Shown: positions 32,142-41,562 of the stretch, one piece after another | Layout: each line of letters opens with the position of its first letter | How positions within the stretch are numbered: position 1 is the stretch's first letter | NCBI RefSeq assembly: GCF_033547155.1 | Contig: NZ_CP137892.1 | Location: forward strand, 186,001 to 250,000 | DNA: 64,000 nt | From: Pseudomonas benzenivorans | Lineage (GTDB): Bacteria > Pseudomonadota > Gammaproteobacteria > Pseudomonadales > Pseudomonadaceae | Direction: 5' to 3' | The notes under the pieces: model-generated | The model's database searches: none | What the model was told of the DNA's origin: nothing | What the model saw: the letters and a program-made list of their open reading frames with translations, nothing else | Translations under genes and position numbers: made by a program

Positions 32142-32911
32142 ATACCTGGCGCCTGCTGCTGACCCGGCCGGCCGAGGAATGCCCGGCGCTGGCGGCGACG
32201 CTGGCGACCCGGGGCATCCACAGCAGCAGCCTGCCGCTGCTGGCGATCGAGGCGCTGGCCGAGACCGCCGAGCAGCGCGCGACCATCCTCGATCTGGACC
32301 GCTACAGCGCGGTGATCGCGGTGAGCAAACCGGCCGCCCGGCTCGGCCTGGAATTGCTCGACCGCTACTGGCCGCAACCGCTGGCCGAGCAGCCCTGGTT
32401 CGGCGTCGGGGCGGCCACCGCCGAGATCCTCGCCGACTACGGTCTGCGGGTTTACCACCCGGATGGGGGCGACGACAGCGAGAGCCTGCTGGCGCTGCCC
32501 CAGCTGCAGCAGGCATTGACCCGGGCCTTAACCCCGCGGGTGTTGATCCTGCGGGGCGAGGACGGGCGCGAATGGCTCGCCGAGTGTCTGCGCGAGCAGG
32601 GCGTGCAGGTCGACTACCTGCCGCTGTATCGCCGCCGGCTGCCGGACTACCCCGAGGGCACCTTGATCGGGCGGGTCCGTGGCGAGCGTCTGAATGGCCT
32701 GGTGATCAGCAGCGGCCAGGGGTTCAGTCACTTGCGGCTACTGGCCGGCGAGCACTGGCCTGAACTGGCTCGGCTACCCTTGTTCGTACCCAGCCCGCGG
32801 GTCGCCGAACAGGCGCATGCCGCGGGCGCCGAGATTGTTGTGGATTGCCGTGGCGCGAGCGCCGCGGCGTTGCTGGCGGCGTTGCAGGCGCAACCTGCCG
32901 CGGACCTCTGA
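32138..32911 (+). CDS. hemD: Uroporphyrinogen-III synthase
   Basis: 257 residues; closes and inverts ring D to make uroporphyrinogen III. The sequence is poorly conserved as usual for HemD, but [21 protein letters not shown] at the start, [17 protein letters not shown] and [12 protein letters not shown] match the family's two-domain pattern. GTG start in the GTGA overlap with the hemC stop. Followed by hemX 16 bases later. Confidence 0.93.
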   Translation: MNTWRLLLTRPAEECPALAATLATRGIHSSSLPLLAIEALAETAEQRATILDLDRYSAVIAVSKPAARLGLELLDRYWPQPLAEQPWFGVGAATAEILADYGLRVYHPDGGDDSESLLALPQLQQALTRALTPRVLILRGEDGREWLAECLREQGVQVDYLPLYRRRLPDYPEGTLIGRVRGERLNGLVISSGQGFSHLRLLAGEHWPELARLPLFVPSPRVAEQAHAAGAEIVVDCRGASAAALLAALQAQPAADL

Positions 32912-32927
32912 TGCAAAGGATGGATAC

Positions 32928-34082
32928 GTGAGCGAAGCGACTTCCCCGAAAGAGCAAGAGCAACCCGTGCCGGACGCGCCCGATGTGGCGCCGCCAGCCG
33001 CCGACAAGCCGAGCGGCTCCACCTGGGGCGCCTTGCCGGTAGCCGCCCTGGCCCTGTTGCTGGGTGGCGCCGGCGCCGCCGCCGGCGGCTGGAGCCTGTG
33101 GCAGTTGCGGGGCCTGGAGGCGCAGGCGCAACAGCGACTCGAACAGGTGCGGGAGGCGCGCGAGCAGACCGAGGCCGTGGCCCAGCAGGCCGAGGGGCTG
33201 AGCGCGCGGCTGCAACAGCTGCCGACGGTGGCCGAGCTGGAAGAGCGCCGGCGTCTGCTGGCTCGACTGCAGGGTGACCAGCAGCTGCTCAACCAGCGCC
33301 TGGAGACCGTGCTCGGCGCCAGCCGCCAGGACTGGCGCCTGGCCGAGGCCGAGCACCTGCTGCGCCTGGCCAGCCTGCGCCTGTCCGCCCTGCAGGACAT
33401 CGACAGTGCCAAGGCCCTGGTGCAGGGCGCCGACGAGATCCTCCGCGAGCAGGACGATCCGGCGGCCTTCGCCGCCCGCGAGCAGCTGGCCAAGAGCCTG
33501 GAGGCCTTGCGCGCGACGCCCAACCCGGATCGTACCGGGTTGTTCCTCCAGCTCGGCGCCCTGCGCGACCAGGCGGGGCAGCTCAGCGCCCTCAACCCGG
33601 TGTTCGACAGCCAGGGCGGGGTGCTCGGCGAGCTCGCCGCCCAAGGCGATGGCACCAGCTGGTGGTCCCAGGGGCTGCAGACCCTGTCCCAGTATTTCCG
33701 CATCGACTTCAGTGCCGACCAGAACATCCGACCGCTGCTCGCCGGGCAGAGCCTGACCCAGGTGCGCCTGGCTCTCAGCCTGGCCCTGGAGCAGGCGCAG
33801 TGGGCCGCCTTGCATGGGCAGACCCCGGTGTATCGGCAGGCGCTGCTGCAGGCGGCCGAGGTGCTGGATGCGCACTTCAACCGCGACAACCCGGCCAGCC
33901 GTGCCCTGCGTGCGCGCATCGACGAGTTGATCGGCCAGTCCGTCGAGGTGGTCGCACCGGATCTGAGCGACTCGCTCACTGCCGTGCAGGCCTATCTGCT
34001 GCGCAAGGAGTCGGCGCGTAACGGGCTCGTCCCCGAAGCGCCGGCCGCCGATACCCCGAGTGACGAGGAGGCGCGGCCATGA
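32928..34082 (+). CDS. hemX: HemX-like membrane protein
   Basis: 384 residues. An acidic/proline-rich N-terminus, one membrane helix near residues 30-55 (LPVAALALLLGGAGAAAGG), then a long coiled coil (EAQAQQRLEQVREAREQTEA) and an alpha-helical periplasmic domain. Often labelled uroporphyrinogen-III C-methyltransferase, but it has no SAM-binding motif, so that name is unlikely to be right; a role in heme-pathway organisation is a guess. GTG start with AAAGGA 7 bases upstream. Overlaps hemY by 4 bases. Confidence 0.85.
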   Translation: MSEATSPKEQEQPVPDAPDVAPPAADKPSGSTWGALPVAALALLLGGAGAAAGGWSLWQLRGLEAQAQQRLEQVREAREQTEAVAQQAEGLSARLQQLPTVAELEERRRLLARLQGDQQLLNQRLETVLGASRQDWRLAEAEHLLRLASLRLSALQDIDSAKALVQGADEILREQDDPAAFAAREQLAKSLEALRATPNPDRTGLFLQLGALRDQAGQLSALNPVFDSQGGVLGELAAQGDGTSWWSQGLQTLSQYFRIDFSADQNIRPLLAGQSLTQVRLALSLALEQAQWAALHGQTPVYRQALLQAAEVLDAHFNRDNPASRALRARIDELIGQSVEVVAPDLSDSLTAVQAYLLRKESARNGLVPEAPAADTPSDEEARP

Positions 34083-35329
34083 AGCGGGTCCTCCTGTTGC
34101 TCGCCGTGCTGCTGGTGGTGGCGGGGCTGGCGCTGCTCGGCATGGCCATCGCCGAGCACAAGGGCTACGTGCTGTTCGCCTACCAGGGCTTTCGCTACGA
34201 ATCCAGCCTGTGGGCCTTCCTCGGGTTGCTGCTGGCGGTCTGGCTGCTGTGGCGCCTGCTGCGTCTGGCGCTGCGTCTGCTGCTGACCTCGGGGCGGCTG
34301 ATCAATCCCTGGTCGCGTCTGCACCGCAGCCGCCGCGTGCGCCTGGCCTCCGAGCAGGGCTTCGTCGACCTGGCCGAGGGGCGCTGGGTGCCGGCGCTGC
34401 GCTACCTGCGGCGGGCGGCGGAAAGCGACCCGCAACCCCTGATGTACTACCTCAGCGCGGCGCGGGCCGCGCACAAGCTGGGCCAGCACGAGGACAGCGA
34501 CGCCCTGCTGGAGCGGGCGCTCAAGCGCCAGCCCGACGCCGAGCTGGCGATCGCCCTGACCCATGCCAAGCTGCAGCAGGCGCGCGGGCAGAGCGACTCG
34601 GCGCGCGAAACCCTGGAGATCATGCGCGAGCGTTACCCCCAGCACCGCCAGGTGCTGCGTCAGCTGCAGCGCCTGTACCAGCAGGCCGGCGACTGGTCGG
34701 CCCTGCTCGGCCTGTTGCCGGAGCTGCGCAAGCACAAGGTCCTCGGCGGCGCTGAGCTGGCGGAGCTCGAGCGTCAGGCCTGGCACGGGCGTCTGGCCGC
34801 CGCCGGGCAGAACGGCGAAGGCGACGCGTCGGCGGCCCTGGCGGCCCTGACTCAGGCCTGGGAGCAGTTGTCCTCGGCCCAGCGTCAGGAGCCCGAACTG
34901 CTCGCCGTGTATGCCGAGCAACTGCGCGTTCTAGGCGCCGAGAGCGAGGCGGAGGAACTGCTGCACCAGGCCCTCAAGCGCAACTACGACAGCCGCCTGG
35001 TGCGCCTCTATGGGCTGCTGCGCGGGCGCAACCCGGGGCGCCAGCTGCAGGCGGCCGAGGGCTGGTTGAAGCAGCATCCGCAGGACGCCGGCCTGTTGCT
35101 GACCGTCGGCCGGCTATGCCTGCTGAATCAGCTGTGGGGCAAGGCCAAGGAATACTTCGAGAGCAGCCTGGTGTTCCAGCGCGATCCGGAGACCTGTGCC
35201 GAGCTGGCCCGCCTGCTGGCGCGTCTGGGCGAGGTCGAGCGCAGCAACCAGTTGTTCCAGGAGGGCCTGGGCTTGCTCGACCGGCGCCTGGGCGGCTTGC
35301 CGCTGCCACAACCTGCCGTCCACGACTAG
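34079..35329 (+). CDS. hemY: HemY-like TPR membrane protein
   Basis: 416 residues. Two membrane helices within the first 70 residues, then tetratricopeptide repeats (ALRYLRRAAESDPQPLMYYL, LLERALKRQPDAELAIAL, AEELLHQALKRNYDSRLVRL). This enterobacterial-type HemY is not the Bacillus protoporphyrinogen oxidase. TPRs suggest a scaffold for heme enzymes. ATGA overlap with hemX; last of hemC-hemD-hemX-hemY. Confidence 0.92.
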   Translation: MKRVLLLLAVLLVVAGLALLGMAIAEHKGYVLFAYQGFRYESSLWAFLGLLLAVWLLWRLLRLALRLLLTSGRLINPWSRLHRSRRVRLASEQGFVDLAEGRWVPALRYLRRAAESDPQPLMYYLSAARAAHKLGQHEDSDALLERALKRQPDAELAIALTHAKLQQARGQSDSARETLEIMRERYPQHRQVLRQLQRLYQQAGDWSALLGLLPELRKHKVLGGAELAELERQAWHGRLAAAGQNGEGDASAALAALTQAWEQLSSAQRQEPELLAVYAEQLRVLGAESEAEELLHQALKRNYDSRLVRLYGLLRGRNPGRQLQAAEGWLKQHPQDAGLLLTVGRLCLLNQLWGKAKEYFESSLVFQRDPETCAELARLLARLGEVERSNQLFQEGLGLLDRRLGGLPLPQPAVHD

Positions 35330-35338
35330 GGTTCTAGC

Positions 35339-35363
35339 CCGGCGCCCTGGCATCGGGCGCCGG
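35339..35363 (+). other. GC-rich hairpin after hemY
   Basis: CCGGCGCCC and GGGCGCCGG pair perfectly over 9 bases around a 7-base loop, 10 bases after the hemY stop. No T-run follows, so it may protect the 3' end of the hem operon mRNA or be a weak terminator. Confidence 0.5.
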
Positions 35364-35482
35364 CGAGCGGACGCATGGCGCTTTGGGGCGGATGGCTAAC
35401 CGCTCTGCTCGCTGGCTTTGCCTTGATCGCTCCGGGCGCTTTCCTCTACCGTAGGCGGCCTCGTATCCCCCTCGGAGCCGCC

Positions 35483-35974
35483 ATGCCCCTGGCCAGTCCT
35501 CGTTCCCTTTACTCACTCGCCTGTCTTGGCTGTCTGGTGCTGATGGCCGTCGCGCTCTATTTGGAGCACGTGGTTGGCCTCGAGCCTTGCCCCCTGTGCG
35601 TCGTCCAGCGCGTCTGCGTGATCGGTTTCGGCCTCGTTTGCCTGATCGCCGCGCTGCATGCGCCGGGACGCGCCGGCCGCCGTGGTTATGCCGGGCTGGC
35701 GCTGCTGTTCGCCGCGGCCGGTGGCGGCACGGCCGCTCGGCAGATCTGGCTGCAGGGGGTGCCGGCGGATCAGCTACCGGCGTGCCTGCCGAGCCTCGAC
35801 TACATGATGGAGGCCCTGCCGTTCCAGGAAATCGTGCGCCTGGTGCTGCATGGTTCGGCCGATTGCGCCGAAGTCAGCTGGACCCTGTTCGGCATGAGCA
35901 TTCCGGAATGGAGCCTGCTCGGTTTCGTCGCCATGCTGGGCTTGGCCCTGGTGCAGTTGTTGCGCCGCGACTGA
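35483..35974 (+). CDS. dsbB: Disulfide bond formation protein B (DsbB/DsbH type)
   Basis: 163 residues with four membrane helices. The quinone-linked pair is CPLC near residue 35, and the second periplasmic pair is Cys in LPACLPSLDYMMEALPF and GSADCAEVSWTLFG. DsbB reoxidises DsbA and hands electrons to ubiquinone. In P. aeruginosa the copy at this locus is called DsbH. ATG at 35483 has GGAG upstream; a longer frame from 35375 would put a false helix in front. Confidence 0.9.
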   Translation: MPLASPRSLYSLACLGCLVLMAVALYLEHVVGLEPCPLCVVQRVCVIGFGLVCLIAALHAPGRAGRRGYAGLALLFAAAGGGTAARQIWLQGVPADQLPACLPSLDYMMEALPFQEIVRLVLHGSADCAEVSWTLFGMSIPEWSLLGFVAMLGLALVQLLRRD

Positions 35975-36240
35975 CCGCCAGGCCCCATCTCCTGCCATCT
36001 TGCGCGCCGCCACCGGGAGATCGAGCCCAGGCGTGGCGTGGGGCGCAGATCAAACGGCTGTATGAAACTTTCTCGACCCGGTGCCTTGCCGGCACTGGCC
36101 CACGGGCATAATCTGGCTCGCACGCACCGCCGGAAAGTTGCCATTACGCGGTTGCCTTCCCAAGACCATGCACCGATTGACAATAAACCGTCTCGGATCG
36201 GACGTATAACAGGAATACCGATAAGGGAAGTGAGGTCGTC

Positions 36241-36714
36241 ATGCTCGAGAGTTGTCAGAACGCCCAGGAGCGTTGGGGCGGGGTTCACCTGCTGATAGAC
36301 CGCTGGTTGCAGGAGCGCCAAGAGTTGGTCGCCGCCTTCGCGGCCCTTAGCGAGTCCCCGCGGGCCCCCAGCGCCAATGCGCAAACCTTGCAGAAATTCT
36401 GCGAAGTACTGGTCGACTACGTGTCGGCCGGGCATTTCGAGGTCTACGAACAGCTGACCAGCGAGGCCAAGGCCTTCGGCGATCAGCGCGGCCTCGACCT
36501 GGCCAAGCGAATCTATCCCCGTATCGAGGCGATCACCGAAGTGGCGTTGTCGTTCAATGATCGCTGCGACAACGGCGACTGTCGTGACGGTGTGTCGCTG
36601 GGGGAGGAGTTGAACCGCCTCGGCCAATTGCTGCACGAGCGCTTCGAGTTGGAAGACTGCCTGATCGAAGTGCTGCACAACGCCCACCAGCAGCAGGCGA
36701 CACCGGCCCTCTGA
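36241..36714 (+). CDS. algQ: Regulator of sigma-70 AlgQ (Rsd family)
   Basis: 157 residues, all helical: [43 protein letters not shown] and [20 protein letters not shown] are the Rsd/AlgQ pattern. AlgQ binds region 4 of RpoD and favours alternative sigma factors; it affects alginate and siderophore genes. AAGGGAAG and GAGG precede the ATG. A 266-base leader upstream is promoter-like but I cannot fix the start site. Confidence 0.93.
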   Translation: MLESCQNAQERWGGVHLLIDRWLQERQELVAAFAALSESPRAPSANAQTLQKFCEVLVDYVSAGHFEVYEQLTSEAKAFGDQRGLDLAKRIYPRIEAITEVALSFNDRCDNGDCRDGVSLGEELNRLGQLLHERFELEDCLIEVLHNAHQQQATPAL

Positions 36715-37156
36715 GCGAGGCGCGCCAGTCCCATGCCCTAGGCGCCCACCTGGAGCAATAGGGCGACATCGGGCAGGCGGGAGAGTGTCGCCGGCCCCTG
36801 CCACGCCAGGTTGCTGCGGCGAAGCGGCGGCGACATCTGGCATTCATCGGTACGACCGATCGCCCTTCCTGGGCCACCGCTCCGTGGTCCGCCTTCACCC
36901 GGTCCCCAACGTGGCTGCTGGCGCGGCGCGAGCGCCTATGGGCCTATGCCCCGGCCTTTTCTCGGGCATGAGGCCACCTCCCGTTACGCTCGTGCGCGCG
37001 CTGCTGCCCAGGGCTGCAAGAGGCCAGGGTCGCCCCGACTCGGCTCGCAAGGCCTCCTGGCGATAGAGACGGACCGCTCGGGCCCTGGCCCGCACTAGCG
37101 ACCGCTGCCCCTGGCGACTAGTATGGGCTGCATCCACCCCCACGCGGAGGCGCGCC
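36715..37156. other. 442-base gap between algQ and algP
   Basis: No gene supported. Frames here lack the codon pattern of neighbours and have no recognisable domain. It should contain the algP promoter. In P. aeruginosa an FKBP-type peptidyl-prolyl isomerase gene lies between algQ and algP; I find no such motif here. Confidence 0.55.
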
Positions 37157-38083
37157 ATGTCGGCCAAGAAGAACGCTAAGAAGAATACCGTTGGTACCCC
37201 CTTGCACTTGCTTCACCAGCTTTCCGGCAGCTTGCTCGAGCATCTGGAAAAGGCTTGTTCGCAAGCGTTGGCCGACGCCGAAAAGCTTTTAGCCAAGCTG
37301 GAGAAGCAGCGTGGCAGCGCCCAGGAAAAACTGCACAAGGCTCGGGGCAAGCTGCAGGATGCGGCTGCGGCCGGCAAGGCCAAGGCGCAGACCAAGGCCA
37401 AGACCCTGGTGGCCGAACTGGAAGACCTGCTCGATACCCTCAAGGCGCGGCAGACCGAGACCCGCAGCTACATCCTGCAACTCAAGCGCGATGCCCAGGA
37501 GAGCCTGAAGCTCGCCCAGGGAGTGGGCAAGGTCAAGGAGGCCGCGAGCAAGGCACTGAGCAGTCGTGAAGCCAAGCCGGCCGCGGTGAAGGCCGCCGCT
37601 GCCAAGAGCCCAGCGGCCAAGGTTCCCGCCAAGCCGGCGGCGCGCAAGGCCTCGACAGTTGCCAAGCCCGTCGCCAAGCCGGCGGCGAGGAAGCCGGCCG
37701 CTGCAGCCGCGAAATCGGCCGCTACGGCGTCGGCGAAACCGGCCGCCAAGCCCGCCGCCCGGTCGGCCACCAAGGCGCCCGCCAAGCCGGCAGCGGCTAC
37801 GACCGCCGGTAAGGCCCCGGCGCGGGCCGCGGCGAAACCGGCGGCCAAACCCGCAGCGGCAAAGGCAGCCGATGCGGCCGGAGCCCCTGCCGACAAACCG
37901 GCCGCGAGCAAGGCACCGAGAAAACCGGCGACCAAGTCCGCGGCTAAGCCAGCAGCCAAGCCGGCGGCGAAGAGGCCCGCGGCCCGCAAGCCCGCGCCGA
38001 GCCCGTCAACTGCCCAGGCTGCGACCCGCGCGCCGGGGGCTGCTTCAGACGACGGTGGCGGCACGCCGCCCGCGACGTCCTAA
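37157..38083 (+). CDS. algP: Histone H1-like regulator AlgP
   Basis: 308 residues. Residues 1-130 form a helical, coiled-coil-prone domain (EKLLAKLEKQRGSAQEKLHK, AELEDLLDTLKARQTETRS). The rest is a low-complexity tail of Lys-Pro-Ala-Ala units with KPAAKPAA spacing, the DNA-compacting part. AlgP binds DNA and affects alginate gene expression; its repeat region is known to vary in length. Convergent with the TIGR02444 gene, overlapping by 4 bases. Confidence 0.93.
   Translation: MSAKKNAKKNTVGTPLHLLHQLSGSLLEHLEKACSQALADAEKLLAKLEKQRGSAQEKLHKARGKLQDAAAAGKAKAQTKAKTLVAELEDLLDTLKARQTETRSYILQLKRDAQESLKLAQGVGKVKEAASKALSSREAKPAAVKAAAAKSPAAKVPAKPAARKASTVAKPVAKPAARKPAAAAAKSAATASAKPAAKPAARSATKAPAKPAAATTAGKAPARAAAKPAAKPAAAKAADAAGAPADKPAASKAPRKPATKSAAKPAAKPAAKRPAARKPAPSPSTAQAATRAPGAASDDGGGTPPATS
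37562..38010 (+). repeat. KPAA-coding repeat tract in algP
   Basis: Repeated units coding AKPAA/KPAAKPAA with bases like GCCAAGCCGGCG recur throughout. Such tracts are prone to slippage and length change. Confidence 0.8.
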
Positions 38084-38544
38084 GCCGGCAGGGCCGCGCC
38101 GCGCAGCTGTTGCAGCGCGGCGTCGGTCGCCGCCGTACGGCTGGGTGCCAGGGCGCCCAGCCAGGCCTCCAGGTCTTTCGCGGACTCGGCCGGCCAATCC
38201 CGGCTGGTCGCAGCCAGGCGCTGCATCTGCACCCGCTCGGCGTCCAGCTCGAGGCGCTTGATCTGCTCGCGCAGCCCGGCCAGGGCGTTGTCGCCTCGGG
38301 CAGCGTCCCGCCAGTCCTGGCGAATCTGCCGTAAGCGCTCGACCACCTGGCGTTGCCAGGGCCGAGCGATGGCTTGCAGCTGCTCGATTCGCCGCGCCGT
38401 GCAGGCGACGCCACGGCGGCCGAGCCATACGGCGCAGATCAGCAGGCAGACATCGGCGCCCTGGTCCTGCAACTGCAGACAGGCCGTCTCGACGCCAGGG
38501 CGTTGGTAGTAGTCTTCGGCGAAACGCCACAGATCAGTGGGCAT
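38080..38544 (-). CDS. TIGR02444 family protein
   Basis: 154 residues, no membrane helix. DLWRFAEDYYQRPGVETACL at the N-terminus and QDQGADVCLLICAVWLGRRG match the TIGR02444 family, a conserved gammaproteobacterial group of unknown function. The later part is Arg/Gln/Glu-rich helix. It ends in a 4-base overlap with algP and starts 50 bases from the divergent ABC-F gene. Confidence 0.85.
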   Translation of the reverse strand: MPTDLWRFAEDYYQRPGVETACLQLQDQGADVCLLICAVWLGRRGVACTARRIEQLQAIARPWQRQVVERLRQIRQDWRDAARGDNALAGLREQIKRLELDAERVQMQRLAATSRDWPAESAKDLEAWLGALAPSRTAATDAALQQLRGAALPA

Positions 38545-38594
38545 GGTGCTTTCCGGGTATGTGGCAGGCGACTCTGATAGACTTCGCCGCCATT

Positions 38595-40511
38595 ATGATC
38601 CGACTCCAGAACCTCACTCTACAGCGTGGTCCGCAGCGCCTGCTAGAAGGCGCCGAGCTGACCCTGCACGCCGGCCAGAAAGCCGGCCTGATCGGCGCCA
38701 ACGGCGCCGGCAAATCCAGCCTGTTCGCCCTGCTGCGCGGTGAGCTGGGCCCCGACGCCGGCGACTGCCTGCTGCCGGCGGACTGGCGCATCGCCCACAT
38801 GCGCCAGGAGGTCGATAATCTCGAACGCCTGGCGGTGGACTACGTGCTCGACGGCGATGTTCACCTGCGCCGCCTGCAGGCCGAACTGGCGACTGCCGAG
38901 GCCGCCCAGGACGGCGCCGCCATCGCCCGCCTGCACACCGAACTGGACAGCGCCGACGGCTACACGGCAGCCGCCCGCGCGCGCAAGTTGCTGGCCGGCC
39001 TGGGCTTCGAGCACGCCCAGATGGACCGCCGCGTCGGCGACTTCTCCGGCGGCTGGCGCATGCGCCTGAACCTGGCCCAGGCGCTGATGTGCCCCTCCGA
39101 CCTGTTGCTGCTGGACGAGCCGACCAACCACCTGGATCTGGACGCCATCCTCTGGCTGGAGGGCTGGCTGAAGAGCTATCCCGGCACCCTGCTGCTGATC
39201 TCCCACGACCGCGACTTCCTCGATGCCGTGGTCGACCACGTGGCCCACCTGGATCAGCAGAAGCTGACCCTGTACCGCGGCGGCTACTCGGCCTTCGAGC
39301 GCACCCGCGCCGAACGCCTGGCGCAGCAGCAGCAGGCCTACGAGAAGCAGCAGGCACAGCGCGCCCACATGGAAAAATACATCGCCCGCTTCAAGGCCCA
39401 GGCGACCAAGGCGCGCCAGGCGCAGAGCCGGATCAAGGCCCTGGAGCGCCTCGAGGAACTGGCCCCGGCCCATGTCGACTCGCCCTTCGATTTCAGCTTC
39501 CGCGAGGCCAGCAAGATCTCCAGCCCGCTGCTGGACCTGGCCGAGGGCCGCCTCGGCTATGGCGACAAGGCCGTGCTGGAACAGGTCAAGCTGAGCCTGG
39601 CGCCGGGCGCGCGCCTGGGCCTGCTGGGGCCGAACGGCGCCGGCAAGTCGACCCTGATCAAGAACCTGGCCGGCGAGCTGCAGCCGATCGGCGGGCGCCT
39701 GCAGCGCGGCGAGAACCTGGTGGTGGGTTACTTCGCCCAGCACCAGCTCGACGCCCTCGACGACCAGGCCAGCCCGCTGCTGCACCTGCAGCGCCTGGCG
39801 CCGAGCGAGCGCGAGCAGACCCTGCGCGACTTCCTCGGCGGCTTCGATTTCCGCGGCGCCCGCTGCGACGAGCCGGTGCTGAACTTCTCCGGCGGCGAGA
39901 AGGCGCGCCTGGCCCTGGCGCTGATCGCCTGGGGGCGGCCCAACCTGCTGCTGCTGGACGAGCCGACCAACCACCTGGACCTGGAGATGCGCCTGGCCCT
40001 GACCCTGGCCCTGCAGGAGTTTTCCGGGGCCGTGGTGGTGGTCTCCCACGACCGTCACCTGCTCAAGAGCACCACCGACGAGTTCCTCTTGGTCGCCGAC
40101 GGCCGCGTGCAGGCGTTCGACGGCGACCTCGACGACTACGCCCGCTGGCTGCTGGACTTCCGCGCGCGGCAGGCCCCGGTACCGGCGAATGGCGGCGAGG
40201 CCGGCCTCGAGCGGACCGACAAGCGTGCCCAGCGCCAGGCCGCCGCGGCGCTGCGCCAGCAGCTGGCGCCGCACAAGCGCGAGGCCGACAGGCTGGAGCA
40301 GGAACTCGGCCAGCTGCACGAGCGACTCGCCGGGATCGAGGCGTGCCTGGGCGATAGCGCGCTGTACGACGCGGCGCGCAAGGACGAGCTGCGCGACCTG
40401 CTGGCCGAGCAGGCCAAACTGAAGGGCCGCGAGGCCGACCTGGAGGAGCGCTGGCTGCTCGCCCTGGAAACCCTCGAAGCCCTGCAGCGTGAGTTGGAGG
40501 CAGCCAGTTGA
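38595..40511 (+). CDS. ABC-F family ATPase (YheS/Uup-like)
   Basis: 638 residues. Two ATPase domains: Walker A GANGAGKSS and GPNGAGKST; signature FSGGWRMRL and FSGGEKARL; LLLDEPTNHLDLD twice. No membrane segments, so it is a ribosome-acting ABC-F protein rather than a transporter. A C-terminal coiled coil follows (READRLEQELGQLHERLAGIEA). Members help translation past difficult sequences or antibiotic-bound ribosomes. ATG at 38595 is the family start. In P. aeruginosa the same position holds PA5252. Confidence 0.92.
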   Translation: MIRLQNLTLQRGPQRLLEGAELTLHAGQKAGLIGANGAGKSSLFALLRGELGPDAGDCLLPADWRIAHMRQEVDNLERLAVDYVLDGDVHLRRLQAELATAEAAQDGAAIARLHTELDSADGYTAAARARKLLAGLGFEHAQMDRRVGDFSGGWRMRLNLAQALMCPSDLLLLDEPTNHLDLDAILWLEGWLKSYPGTLLLISHDRDFLDAVVDHVAHLDQQKLTLYRGGYSAFERTRAERLAQQQQAYEKQQAQRAHMEKYIARFKAQATKARQAQSRIKALERLEELAPAHVDSPFDFSFREASKISSPLLDLAEGRLGYGDKAVLEQVKLSLAPGARLGLLGPNGAGKSTLIKNLAGELQPIGGRLQRGENLVVGYFAQHQLDALDDQASPLLHLQRLAPSEREQTLRDFLGGFDFRGARCDEPVLNFSGGEKARLALALIAWGRPNLLLLDEPTNHLDLEMRLALTLALQEFSGAVVVVSHDRHLLKSTTDEFLLVADGRVQAFDGDLDDYARWLLDFRARQAPVPANGGEAGLERTDKRAQRQAAAALRQQLAPHKREADRLEQELGQLHERLAGIEACLGDSALYDAARKDELRDLLAEQAKLKGREADLEERWLLALETLEALQRELEAAS

Positions 40512-40706
40512 GCCGGAAAATAGCGGACAAGTTGCCCGGCGAATGCCACGCCGAGGCCGTTCGGCGAGGCCTCGCCACGAGGCCAAGCAGAGGTGACTCG
40601 CGCCCCTATCGATAGCGACTCGTTTATTCAGCTGTTCAGCAACACCCTGCGCCCGTGGCGTGGCGGTGCTCACTCAAACCCTGGCAATCACGAGACCGAA
40701 CGCACT

Positions 40707-41465
40707 ATGGAATGGCTCGCCAACCCGGAAATCTGGGTCGCATTTCTCACCCTGACCGCCCTGGAGATCGTCCTCGGCATCGACAACATCATCTTCATCT
40801 CGATCCTCGTCAGCCGCCTGCCCAAGGAGCAGCAGCCGAAGGCGCGCTTCTTCGGCCTGGCCCTGGCCATGGGCACGCGAATCGCCCTGCTGCTGTCGAT
40901 CGCCTGGGTGATGCGCCTGACCGCCGACCTGTTCCAGGTCTTCGGCCAGGGCGTGTCCGGTCGCGACCTGATTCTGTTCTTCGGCGGCCTGTTCCTGCTG
41001 TTCAAGAGCACCATGGAGATCTACCACAGCCTGGAGGGCGCCGAGGAGGCGCAGCAGGCCGCCGGCAAGGCCTACGGCTTCATGGGCATCATCGTGCAGA
41101 TCGCCATCATCGACATCGTCTTCTCCCTGGACTCGGTGATCACCGCCGTGGGCCTGGTCGACAATGTGTCGGTGATGGTGGCCGCCATCGTCATCTCGGT
41201 GATCGTCATGATGCTCTCGGCGGGCACCATCAGCGACTTCATCGACAAACACCCGAGCCTGAAGATGCTCGCCCTGTCGTTCCTCATCGTGGTCGGTACC
41301 GTGCTGGTGGCCGAGGCCTTCGAGGTGCACGTGCCCAAGGGCTACGTCTACTTCGCCATGGCCTTCTCCCTGGCGGTGGAAGCCGTCAACATCCGCCTGC
41401 GCGGCGCCATGGCGCGGCGCAAGGGGCAGGAGCCGGTGCACCTGCGCAAGGGCTCGCCGGACTGA
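40707..41465 (+). CDS. TerC-family membrane protein (YgdQ-like)
   Basis: 252 residues, about seven membrane helices. EIVLGIDNIIFISILVSRLP near residue 19 and IIDIVFSLDSVITAVGLVD near 137 carry the family's conserved acidic residues in membrane. TerC proteins are linked to tellurite resistance and metal (often manganese) efflux. ATG at 40707 begins the homology. I do not see a yybP-ykoY-type riboswitch upstream. Confidence 0.9.
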   Translation: MEWLANPEIWVAFLTLTALEIVLGIDNIIFISILVSRLPKEQQPKARFFGLALAMGTRIALLLSIAWVMRLTADLFQVFGQGVSGRDLILFFGGLFLLFKSTMEIYHSLEGAEEAQQAAGKAYGFMGIIVQIAIIDIVFSLDSVITAVGLVDNVSVMVAAIVISVIVMMLSAGTISDFIDKHPSLKMLALSFLIVVGTVLVAEAFEVHVPKGYVYFAMAFSLAVEAVNIRLRGAMARRKGQEPVHLRKGSPD

Positions 41466-41492
41466 TAGGCGAGGCTGGTTGTGCCGCAGCGC

Positions 41493-41524
41493 AAAGGGTA
41501 GGCTGATAGGCCTGCCCTTTTTTC
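41493..41524 (+). terminator. Intrinsic terminator of the TerC-family gene
   Basis: AAAGGGTAGGC pairs with GCCTGCCCTTT (one G-T pair) around a short loop, followed by TTTTTT. It ends before the LysE-family gene. Confidence 0.85.
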
Positions 41525-41562
41525 TGGGCGACCCGTCAACAACACATTTCGAGGTATCCGCC

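Noticed and set aside
32928..34082. Calling HemX a uroporphyrinogen methyltransferase
   Set aside because: It has no SAM-binding motif; the sequence is a membrane anchor plus coiled coil.
36785..37066. 93-codon frame in the algQ-algP gap
   Set aside because: No Shine-Dalgarno, no domain, and codon use unlike neighbouring genes.
37562..38010. Regular repeats considered as a CRISPR array
   Set aside because: Repeats are in frame, code KPAA, and have no unique spacers.
40512..40706. Possible manganese (yybP-ykoY) riboswitch upstream of the TerC-family gene
   Set aside because: The conserved core sequences and paired arms of that riboswitch are not present.
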